From NCBI GenBank assembly GCA_003242525.1, contig QGUU01000221.1, positions 1-5,166 on the forward strand: a stretch of DNA of 5,166 nucleotides, in the 5' to 3' direction. The stretch comes from Pseudomonadota bacterium (GTDB lineage: Bacteria > Pseudomonadota > Alphaproteobacteria > Rhizobiales > Rhizobiaceae). The notes below the pieces were generated by a model. That model had not been told where the DNA came from and searched no databases. It saw only the letters and a list, made by a program, of their open reading frames with translations. The translations under genes were made by a program, and so were the position numbers. Below are positions 1-5,166 of the stretch, piece by piece. Numbering within the stretch: the stretch's first letter is position 1; each line of letters opens with the position of its first letter.

Positions 1-323
1 CCCCGGGGTGGGGGCGCCCGCGTGGGCGGTGTGGGAACCCCAAGGACCCGGGAATAGGGCCGGGTGGCAGTTCGCGCCCCGCCTCCCGTGAAGGCGAAGA
101 TCAAGTGGTTGCGCACCTGCTGCGCATAGCGGGTGCTGACCGGCTTGATCGCAATCGAGGCCAACTCGGCCTGCATGCCCGGCGAAACCGGGTTCGACGG
201 CGCAGTTGAATAGAGCGGCCTGACGGTGCAGGCGCAGGCAAGGGCCGCGAGAGAGAGCACGCCGGCAAGCAACATTCTCCGGCCGGCCCGCTGCCAGTCT
301 CGGCTGTCTTCAGGCAACGACAT
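1..323 (-). CDS. lptE: LPS-assembly lipoprotein LptE, N-terminal part (C-terminus beyond the left edge)
   Basis: LptE is an outer-membrane lipoprotein that plugs the LptD beta-barrel and helps insert lipopolysaccharide into the outer leaflet. The minus frame from the ATG at 323 stays open to the window edge (about 107 codons). It gives a charged N-terminus, a hydrophobic signal at residues 18-29 ([12 protein letters not shown]), cysteines at 30 and 32, then TVRPLYST (33-40), which I recognise from rhizobial LptE. The helix-like segment [17 protein letters not shown] (60-76) also fits the family. The start is supported by AGAGGA (330-335) six bases upstream, inside leuS; the start overlaps the end of leuS by 14 bases, so the two are probably co-transcribed and translationally coupled. 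C32 is the likelier lipidated residue by family alignment, although neither cysteine has a textbook lipobox. After residue 83 the translation becomes proline/arginine-rich and less LptE-like. In rhizobia I would expect holA next, off the window. Confidence 0.85.
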   Translation of the reverse strand, partial: MSLPEDSRDWQRAGRRMLLAGVLSLAALACACTVRPLYSTAPSNPVSPGMQAELASIAIKPVSTRYAQQVRNHLIFAFTGGGARTATRPYSRVLGVPTPPTRAPPPR

Positions 324-2949
324 TGACGATCCTCTGCGGCACCACGATCACCTTGCGAGGCGGCTTTCCGCCCAGTGCTTTCTGCACGACTTCGAGCGCC
401 AGCACGGCCTGTTCGATCGCAGATTGGTCCGCGTCGCGGGCGATTGTCAAATCCCCCCGCTTCTTGCCGTTGACCTGCACCGGATAGGTGAAGTCATTGT
501 CCACGGTAAGGGCAGGATCGAAGGCCGGCCAGGGGCGCTCCGCCATCAGGCCTTCCCCACCGAGCGCTGCCCAGCACTCTTCCGCCAGATGCGGCATCAT
601 GGGAGCCAGCATGGCCAGAAGGAACTCCAGCGCCTGCCTGGTCGCCGCATCCAGGCCATCCTTGCCGCGGCCTGCAACGATCTCGGCAACCTGGGGGGAG
701 ATCAGGTTCGTCAGTTCATAGATGCGCGCCACCGCCCTGTTGAAATGCAGCCGGCCGATATCTTCGCCGACCGCCTTCAGCAGCTTGTGCGCGGCGCGTG
801 AAAGCTCGGCCGCGGCGCCGGCGGTTCCGGCGGCAGGCGTTACTCTGGCAAGCGCCGGCGCTGCTTCCGACACCAGGCGCCAGATGCGCTGCACGAAGCG
901 ATGAGCGCCTTCGACGCCAGCCTCCGTCCAGATAACGTCGCGCTCGGGCGGAGAATCCGAAAGCATGAACCAGCGTGCGGTGTCGGCGCCATAACTGGCT
1001 ATGATGTCATCCGGGTCGACCACGTTCTTCTTCGACTTCGACATCTTTTCGATCGGGCCGATCTCGACTTCCTCGCCGCCATCTATCAGCACTGCGCGGC
1101 GCTTGCCCCCGATCTCCTCGACGCGCACCTCGGCAGGTGTCACCCAGCTGCCATTGGTGCGGAGCCGATAGGTCTCGTGCACCACCATGCCTTGGGTGAA
1201 CAGGCCTTCGAACGGTTCCTTGATTCCGCTGAGATGGCCCGTCGCCGTCATGGCTCGGGTAAAGAAGCGCGAATAGAGCAGGTGCAGGATCGCATGCTCT
1301 ATGCCGCCTATATACTGGTTGACCGGCAGCCAGCCCTTCGGGCCGTCGGCATAGGCCGGCGTCGTCGGCGCCGCTTCGTTCCACGGATCGGTGAAACGGG
1401 CGAAATACCACGACGAGTCCACGAACGTGTCCATCGTGTCGGTGTCACGGCACGCGGCCTTCCCGCATTTCGGGCAGGCGACATGCTTCCACGTCGGATG
1501 ATGGTCGAGCGGATTGCCGGGCTTGTCGAATGACACGTCTTCCGGCAGCCGCACCGGCAGGTCCTTCTCGGGCACGGGCACGGCGCCGCAATCGTCGCAG
1601 TGGATGACAGGAATCGGGCAGCCCCAATAGCGCTGGCGTGAAATCAGCCAATCGCGCAAGCGGAACTGCACCCTGCGCTCCGCCTGGGGCCGGTTTCCAA
1701 GCGTCACGCCGGACAGGCGCGTCGCGACCTCGTCAAACGCCTCCTGGAAGCGCATGCCATCCAGGAAACGCGAATTGATCATGACCCCGTCCTCCACGAA
1801 CGCCTCTTCGGTCACATGGAAGCTGGCCGGGTCGGCGCCGTCGGGCAGAACGACGGGGCGTACCGGAAGGCCGTACTTGTTGGCGAAGTCGAGGTCGCGC
1901 TGGTCATGCGCCGGGCAGCCGAAAATGGCCCCGGTGCCATAATCCATCAGCACGAAATTCGCCACATAGACTGGCAATTGCCACGTCTCGTCGAAGGGAT
2001 GGACGACGCGTATGCCGGTGTCGAAGCCGCGTTTCTCGGCTGTCTCCAGCTCCGTCGCCGAGGTGCCCCGCTTCTTGAGCTCCTGGATGAACGCTGCCAG
2101 CTCGGGATTGCTTTCGGCCGCCTTCTTCGCCAGCGGATGATCGGCAGCGATAGCCATGAAGGAAGCGCCGAAGATCGTGTCGGGGCGGGTCGTGAAGACT
2201 TCCAGTTCGCCTTCACCAGCAGGAGCCGTGCCCTCGGCCAGCTGCCAACGGATCAGGAGACCCTCCGAGCGGCCTATCCAGTTCGCCTGCATCAGCTTGA
2301 CCTTCTCAGGCCAGCGATCCAGGGTTTCCAGGCTGTCCAGCAGGTCCTGGCTCATGGACGTTATCTTGAAGAACCACTGGGTCAGGTCGCGCTGCTCGAC
2401 CGGCGCACCCGAGCGCCAGCCGCGCCCGTCAATGACCTGCTCGTTGGCAAGCACCGTCATGTCGACGGGGTCCCAGTTCACCTTGGCCGACTTGCGCTCC
2501 ACCAGTCCCGCTTTCCAGAAGTCGAGGAACATCTTCTGCTGGTGTCCGTAATAGGACGGGTCGCAGGTGGCGATCTCGCGCGACCAGTCGAGCGAAAGGC
2601 CCATGGTCTTCAACTGGCCCTTCATGGTCTCGATGTTGCGGTACGTCCACTCGCGCGGGTTCACCCTGTTGTCGCGCGCCGCGTTCTCCGCCGGCAGGCC
2701 GAAGGCGTCCCAGCCCATCGGGTGCAGCACATTGTAGCCGCAGGCGCGGCGCCAGCGGGCCACCACGTCACCCATCGTGTAATTGCGCACGTGACCCATA
2801 TGGATGCGCCCCGAAGGATAGGGGAACATCTCCAACACGTAGTATTTGGGCCTTGGGTCGTCGTTGCGTGTTTCGAAGAGCCGGGCCGCCTCCCAGGCCT
2901 TCTGCCACTTCGGTTCTGATGCGCGCGGATTATATCGTTCGGTTGCCAT
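310..2949 (-). CDS. leuS: Leucyl-tRNA synthetase
   Basis: This cytoplasmic class I aminoacyl-tRNA synthetase attaches leucine to tRNA-Leu using ATP and edits mischarged products. It is complete at 879 aa, within the usual bacterial range (about 860-880). Domains in order: catalytic fold with FPYPSG (42-47) and the HIGH motif as HMGH (50-53); CP1 editing domain with the threonine-rich TTRPDT (253-258) and GCPAHDQRD (344-352), which carries the conserved editing aspartate; a zinc-knuckle-like module with CDDC (451-454) and CPKC (492-495); SSWYFAR (512-518); leucine-specific insertion around 575-632; KMSKS loop (635-639) followed by KNVVDPDDI; then anticodon-binding helices and a C-terminal domain ending NVVA. 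No motif is missing and there is no frameshift. The ATG at 2949 matches the family N-terminus, but the ribosome site is weak (only AAGTGA-like bases 10-15 bases upstream). It heads the leuS-lptE block and is divergent from yggS. I see no T-box or other leader, and no convincing promoter. Confidence 0.98.
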   Translation of the reverse strand: MATERYNPRASEPKWQKAWEAARLFETRNDDPRPKYYVLEMFPYPSGRIHMGHVRNYTMGDVVARWRRACGYNVLHPMGWDAFGLPAENAARDNRVNPREWTYRNIETMKGQLKTMGLSLDWSREIATCDPSYYGHQQKMFLDFWKAGLVERKSAKVNWDPVDMTVLANEQVIDGRGWRSGAPVEQRDLTQWFFKITSMSQDLLDSLETLDRWPEKVKLMQANWIGRSEGLLIRWQLAEGTAPAGEGELEVFTTRPDTIFGASFMAIAADHPLAKKAAESNPELAAFIQELKKRGTSATELETAEKRGFDTGIRVVHPFDETWQLPVYVANFVLMDYGTGAIFGCPAHDQRDLDFANKYGLPVRPVVLPDGADPASFHVTEEAFVEDGVMINSRFLDGMRFQEAFDEVATRLSGVTLGNRPQAERRVQFRLRDWLISRQRYWGCPIPVIHCDDCGAVPVPEKDLPVRLPEDVSFDKPGNPLDHHPTWKHVACPKCGKAACRDTDTMDTFVDSSWYFARFTDPWNEAAPTTPAYADGPKGWLPVNQYIGGIEHAILHLLYSRFFTRAMTATGHLSGIKEPFEGLFTQGMVVHETYRLRTNGSWVTPAEVRVEEIGGKRRAVLIDGGEEVEIGPIEKMSKSKKNVVDPDDIIASYGADTARWFMLSDSPPERDVIWTEAGVEGAHRFVQRIWRLVSEAAPALARVTPAAGTAGAAAELSRAAHKLLKAVGEDIGRLHFNRAVARIYELTNLISPQVAEIVAGRGKDGLDAATRQALEFLLAMLAPMMPHLAEECWAALGGEGLMAERPWPAFDPALTVDNDFTYPVQVNGKKRGDLTIARDADQSAIEQAVLALEVVQKALGGKPPRKVIVVPQRIVNVVA

Positions 2950-3078
2950 GGCGGGAAATTCACTTAGAAGCTTGTCTTGCTGCGGCGCGATGCACGCAGT
3001 TCGGGGACGTGGTCCGGCTGTTCACCATGGATTGCGTCCATTTTCAACTTTTTCGTTGTCCTGACCTCCGGTGAAGCC
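2950..3078. promoter_or_regulatory. Divergent gap between leuS and yggS
   Basis: This gap must carry the promoters for leuS (minus) and yggS (plus), because the two genes point away from each other. I could not identify a convincing -35/-10 pair on either strand. The best minus-strand -35-like box is TTGAAA, and it has no acceptable -10 partner. Visible features are a perfect 5-bp inverted repeat with a 5-base loop (ATGGA/TCCAT, 3027-3041), a T-rich stretch at 3040-3058, and a GGTGA ribosome site for yggS at 3070-3074. A 15-codon plus-strand ORF (3027-3074) ends inside that ribosome site. The regulatory role is inferred from gene orientation only. Confidence 0.4.
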
Positions 3079-3762
3079 TTGACCACAGCAGATTCAGTTT
3101 CCGCCGAAGCCCCCGCCAGACTCAAGAAGGTGCGGGAAAACATTGCCAAAGCCGAGCGCGAGGCGATGCGCGCGGCCGGCTCTGTTACCCTGGTTGCGGT
3201 GTCGAAGACCTTCGGCGCCGACATGATAAGACCCGTGCTCGCTGCCGGCCAGCGCGTGTTTGGCGAAAACCGCGTGCAGGAAGCGCAGGCCAAATGGCCG
3301 GCCCTGAAGGCAGAGTTTCCGGACATCGAACTGCATCTCATCGGGCCGCTGCAGTCGAACAAGGCCAGGGATGCGGTTGCCCTGTTCGACGTCATCGAGA
3401 CGGTCGACCGCGACAAGATAGCGGCCGAACTGGCCAAGGAAATGAGGAAGCAGGCAAGAAGCCCGCGGCTGTACGTGCAGGTCAATATCGGTTCGGAGTC
3501 CCAGAAAGCCGGCATCGACCCGAAGGAGGCGGTCGCCTTTGTCGCACGCTGCCGCGAGCAGCACGGCCTCGCCATAGAAGGGCTCATGTGCATCCCGCCA
3601 GCCGACGAGAACCCGGGCCCCTATTTCGCGCTGCTGGAGAAGCTGGCTCGTCAGGCTGCGGTGGAACGGCTTTCAATGGGCATGTCAGGCGACTACGAAA
3701 CCGCCATTGCCTTCGGGGCAACTTCGGTACGCGTGGGCTCGGCCATTTTCGGCCAGCGATAG
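3079..3762 (+). CDS. yggS: YggS/PROSC-family pyridoxal-phosphate homeostasis protein
   Basis: YggS is a cytoplasmic single-domain TIM-barrel protein of the fold-type III PLP group (alanine-racemase-like N-terminal domain). It binds PLP but has no established enzyme activity; loss in other bacteria disturbs vitamin B6 pools and amino-acid balance. Numbering from the TTG at 3079 (227 aa, a normal length): PLP-lysine K43 in VAVSKT, FGENRVQEA (61-69), HLIGPLQSNK (86-95), VNIGSESQKAG (135-145), GLMCIPP (168-174), LSMGMSGDYE (198-207) and the phosphate-binding end VRVGSAIFG (217-225). All family motifs are intact. The frame stays open upstream to another TTG at 2977, but residues from there do not resemble the family. 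GGTGA at 3070-3074 sits four bases before the 3079 TTG, so I chose that start. There is no in-frame ATG or GTG near it. The gene is monocistronic here and ends just before a shared terminator. Confidence 0.93.
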   Translation: MTTADSVSAEAPARLKKVRENIAKAEREAMRAAGSVTLVAVSKTFGADMIRPVLAAGQRVFGENRVQEAQAKWPALKAEFPDIELHLIGPLQSNKARDAVALFDVIETVDRDKIAAELAKEMRKQARSPRLYVQVNIGSESQKAGIDPKEAVAFVARCREQHGLAIEGLMCIPPADENPGPYFALLEKLARQAAVERLSMGMSGDYETAIAFGATSVRVGSAIFGQR

Positions 3763-3790
3763 GCTCGCCACGCCTGAGGCCCGGCCCATG

Positions 3791-3824
3791 AAAAAGGCCG
3801 GAGCGAGGCCCCGGCCTTGTTGTT
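3791..3824. terminator. Bidirectional intrinsic terminator between yggS and the binding-protein gene
   Basis: A perfect 8-bp inverted repeat, AAGGCCGG (3794-3801) and CCGGCCTT (3811-3818), encloses a 9-base loop. On the minus strand the stem is followed by five T residues (complement of 3791-3795), a good rho-independent terminator 25 bases past the stop of the binding-protein gene. On the plus strand it is followed by an interrupted T tract (TTGTTGTT, 3817-3824), so it probably also stops yggS transcripts, less strongly. Its position between two convergent genes fits a shared terminator. Confidence 0.85.
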
Positions 3825-3842
3825 ACAGCCGTGCCCGGGAAA

Positions 3843-4949
3843 CTAGTCCACCGAGACGATCTGGCCGCCTTCCCACTTGAACATCGAGAAGCTCGGGGAG
3901 GAAAGGTCGCCGTTCTCGCCATAGGTCAACTGGCCGATTGCCGTCTGGATCGGCTGGCCATCCTTCAACGCGGCAGCCACCGCGGCCGCATCATCGGCCT
4001 TGCCAGCCTTTTCGATACCGGCCTTCAGAACCTGAACCGCGGCATAGGCGTTGAGCGTGAAGGCCTCCGGCGGAATGTTCTTTTCCTTCAGAACCTCGAC
4101 GGCCTCTGCCGAATCCGGGTTCTTCAGCGCGTCGGACGCGTTGGTGAACAGCGTGCCCGCCGCGGACTCGTTGGCGATTGCCCAATATTCGGTATTGGAC
4201 AGGCCCTCGCCACCGATGATCTGCGCCTTGAGGCCGGCATCGGCCAGTTGGCGGGCGATCAGGCCGCCTTCGGGGTGATAGCCGCCGAAATAGATCACCT
4301 CGGCGCCGTCGTTCTTCAACCGCGCGATGATGGCCGAATAGTCCTTCTCGCCGGGAGTGATGCCCTCGTAAAGCACCTCGGTGATGCCGCCCTCATTGAG
4401 CACCGCCTTGAAGGCATCAGCCAGCCCCTTGCCGTAGGTCGCCTTGTCGTGAAGGATTGCGACCTTCTTGTCCTTGAGGTTTGCAAGCACGTATTTTGCT
4501 GCCACCTCGGCCTGCTGGTCGTCACGCCCGCAGGTGCGAAGGACATTTGTAAGCCCGCGGGTTGTGAGATCCGGCGCGGTCGCCGTTGGCGTAACCATCA
4601 GGACGCCGTTCTCCGCAAACACGTCCGAGGCGGGAATGGCGACGCCGGAGGTAACCGGCCCGACGACGAAGCGCACGCCATCGCCGACCAGGTTATTGGC
4701 GGCGGAAACGCCCTGCTTGGGATCGCCCGCATCGTCGGCAAGCTGCAGCACGACCTTCTCGCCGAGAATGCCGCCATTCTTGTTGATGGCATCGACGGCG
4801 GCTTCCGCGCCGTTCTTGACCTGTGCGCCATAGGCAGCGACCGGTCCGGTAAGCGGTGCGACCAGGCCGATGGTGATGTCGGCCCAGGCCGATGGCGCGA
4901 AGGCCAGGGTTGCGGCGATGGCGACGCCCGCAAGCAGCTTCCTCTTCAT
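3843..4949 (-). CDS. Periplasmic branched-chain amino-acid binding protein of a Liv-type ABC transporter
   Basis: This is the soluble periplasmic receptor (LivJ/LivK family, Peripla_BP_6 fold) that hands leucine, isoleucine, valine or related amino acids to a LivHMGF-type ABC importer. The protein is 368 aa, typical for the family. It begins with a Sec signal (KRK at 2-4, hydrophobic core 5-18) and a likely cleavage after AWA (23), so the mature protein starts [13 protein letters not shown]. Ligand-cleft motifs line up with the E. coli proteins: GPVTSG (97-102), [10 protein letters not shown] (120-129), YGKG (172-175), FGGYHPEGG (221-229) and GGEGLSN (246-252). The only cysteine is C140 (RTCGRDDQQ), so it is not a lipoprotein and lacks the disulfide of E. 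coli LivJ/K. The start is clear: GAGGAG (complement of 4958-4963) lies eight bases upstream. No permease or ATPase gene is next to it inside the window, so livJ versus livK, and the exact ligand, cannot be decided. Confidence 0.93.
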   Translation of the reverse strand: MKRKLLAGVAIAATLAFAPSAWADITIGLVAPLTGPVAAYGAQVKNGAEAAVDAINKNGGILGEKVVLQLADDAGDPKQGVSAANNLVGDGVRFVVGPVTSGVAIPASDVFAENGVLMVTPTATAPDLTTRGLTNVLRTCGRDDQQAEVAAKYVLANLKDKKVAILHDKATYGKGLADAFKAVLNEGGITEVLYEGITPGEKDYSAIIARLKNDGAEVIYFGGYHPEGGLIARQLADAGLKAQIIGGEGLSNTEYWAIANESAAGTLFTNASDALKNPDSAEAVEVLKEKNIPPEAFTLNAYAAVQVLKAGIEKAGKADDAAAVAAALKDGQPIQTAIGQLTYGENGDLSSPSFSMFKWEGGQIVSVD

Positions 4950-5092
4950 GGCAATGACTCCTCTAGCAACCGGCCGTGATGGCCGGAGAAAGATATCGCA
5001 TAGACCGTCGCGCCCGCATTGGCAATTCGTGAACTGGGTCCTGGGCCTCTCCGTAAGAAAATTGCCTGCAGAGCCGGTCGGGAGGCGCGCAT
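4946..5092 (-). CDS. Candidate 48-codon leader ORF overlapping the binding-protein start
   Basis: I do not recognise this peptide. A minus-strand ATG at 5092 is preceded by a perfect AGGAGG (complement of 5100-5105) with a seven-base spacer, a better ribosome site than most genes here have. The frame runs 48 codons and its TGA overlaps the ATG of the binding-protein gene as ATGA, the classic layout for translational coupling. The peptide begins [18 protein letters not shown] and ends GRLLEESLP; it has no clear signal peptide or membrane segment. Leucine, isoleucine and valine make up 9 of 48 residues with no run of them, so a classic attenuator peptide is unlikely. Against it being a gene: codons rare in GC-rich genomes (TTA, AGA, ATA, CTA) occur, and one candidate promoter starts inside it. 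It may be a regulatory leader, a small protein, or chance. Confidence 0.3.
   Translation of the reverse strand: MRASRPALQAIFLRRGPGPSSRIANAGATVYAISFSGHHGRLLEESLP
4958..4963 (-). promoter_or_regulatory. Shine-Dalgarno site of the binding-protein gene
   Basis: GAGGAG on the minus strand, eight bases from the ATG at 4949. It fixes the start and predicts efficient translation, as expected for an abundant periplasmic receptor. It lies inside the last codons of the candidate 48-codon ORF. Confidence 0.8.
4970..4986 (-). repeat. GC hairpin just upstream of the binding-protein ribosome site
   Basis: A perfect 6-bp inverted repeat, CCGGCC and GGCCGG, encloses a five-base loop (ATCAC on the minus strand) and ends six bases before the GAGGAG site. 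All six pairs are G-C, so an RNA hairpin should be stable. If transcription starts from the nearer promoter candidate, the hairpin would sit almost at the 5' end of the mRNA, where such structures are known to protect transcripts. A role as a protein-binding palindrome is also possible. Confidence 0.5.
4997..5025 (-). promoter_or_regulatory. Candidate proximal sigma70-type promoter of the binding-protein gene
   Basis: On the minus strand TTGCCA (complement of 5020-5025) and TATGCG (complement of 4997-5002) are 17 bases apart. The -35 matches TTGACA at five of six positions; the -10 is weak beyond TAT, although alphaproteobacterial -10 boxes are loose. Initiation would fall near 4990, giving a short leader of about 40 bases that starts with the GC hairpin and omits the start of the small ORF. 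Recognised by eye only. Confidence 0.35.
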
Positions 5093-5134
5093 CTGTTTGC
5101 CTCCTGCCTTATGCTGCCGCGCTGGTTCGAACGT

Positions 5135-5164
5135 CTAATATTGCCCCATCGGCGGAACTGTTAA
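5135..5164 (-). promoter_or_regulatory. Candidate distal promoter upstream of the 48-codon ORF
   Basis: On the minus strand TTAACA (complement of 5159-5164, five of six to TTGACA) and TATTAG (complement of 5135-5140, four of six to TATAAT) are 18 bases apart, in a locally A/T-rich patch. Initiation would be near 5128, giving a transcript that includes the AGGAGG site and the whole small ORF. The site lies at the window edge, so its upstream context cannot be judged. Confidence 0.3.
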
Positions 5165-5166
5165 TA

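Noticed and set aside
1816..2919. 367-codon plus-strand ORF antisense to leuS
   Set aside because: It lies wholly opposite the well-supported leuS gene, has no recognisable domain, and is typical of GC-rich shadow frames.
3027..3041. ATGGA/TCCAT inverted repeat as a transcription-factor operator
   Set aside because: Arms of only five bases are easily found by chance, and no matching second site or known operator consensus is visible.
2977..3078. 34-residue N-terminal extension of YggS from the TTG at 2977
   Set aside because: The extra residues do not resemble the family, there is no good ribosome site, and starting at 3079 gives the normal length.
3831..4979. 382-codon plus-strand ORF antisense to the binding-protein gene
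   Set aside because: It mirrors a clear real gene along its whole length; long antisense frames are expected in GC-rich coding DNA, and the translation shows no family motifs.
5121..5133. GGTTCGAAC resembling a tRNA T-loop
   Set aside because: The flanks cannot form a T-stem, and no anticodon or acceptor arm is visible on either strand; TTCGAA is simply palindromic.
1..5166. A mobile element, CRISPR array, defence or other novel multi-gene system
   Set aside because: No transposase, integrase, regular repeats or unknown gene cluster is present; all long genes are recognised housekeeping or transport genes.

Overview
The window reads as chromosomal DNA from a GC-rich alphaproteobacterium, most likely a member of the Hyphomicrobiales (Rhizobiales) close to Mesorhizobium/Phyllobacteriaceae. 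This is inferred from the protein style (a LeuRS starting [20 protein letters not shown], an LptE with the CTVRPLY motif) and from the leuS-lptE order I know from rhizobia. No database search was possible. Everything here looks like core housekeeping DNA. I see no insertion sequence, phage gene, CRISPR array, tRNA or rRNA.

Layout. Minus strand, left part: leuS (leucyl-tRNA synthetase, 879 aa, complete) is followed by lptE (LPS-assembly lipoprotein). lptE overlaps the end of leuS by 14 bases and runs off the left edge. A roughly 130-base divergent gap separates leuS from a plus-strand yggS-type gene (PLP-binding homeostasis protein, best start a TTG at 3079). yggS converges on a minus-strand gene for a periplasmic branched-chain amino-acid binding protein of the LivJ/LivK type (368 aa, complete with signal peptide). 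The two convergent genes share a short gap with a palindromic terminator that looks functional in both directions.

The last 217 bases, upstream of the binding-protein gene, hold the most structure not explained by ordinary genes. There is an unlisted 48-codon ORF with a near-ideal Shine-Dalgarno sequence whose stop overlaps the binding-protein start as ATGA. There is also a 6-bp all-GC hairpin just upstream of the binding-protein ribosome site, and two candidate sigma70-type promoters that would either include or skip the small ORF. This is a candidate leader/coupling arrangement, not a proven one.

Functionally the genes are loosely linked by amino-acid metabolism (leucine charging, leucine/isoleucine/valine capture, PLP and amino-acid homeostasis), but there is no shared operon between the three blocks. 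I found no convincing new biological system. The first roughly 80 bases look anomalous (G/C runs, proline-rich translation) and may be low-quality sequence at a contig end.
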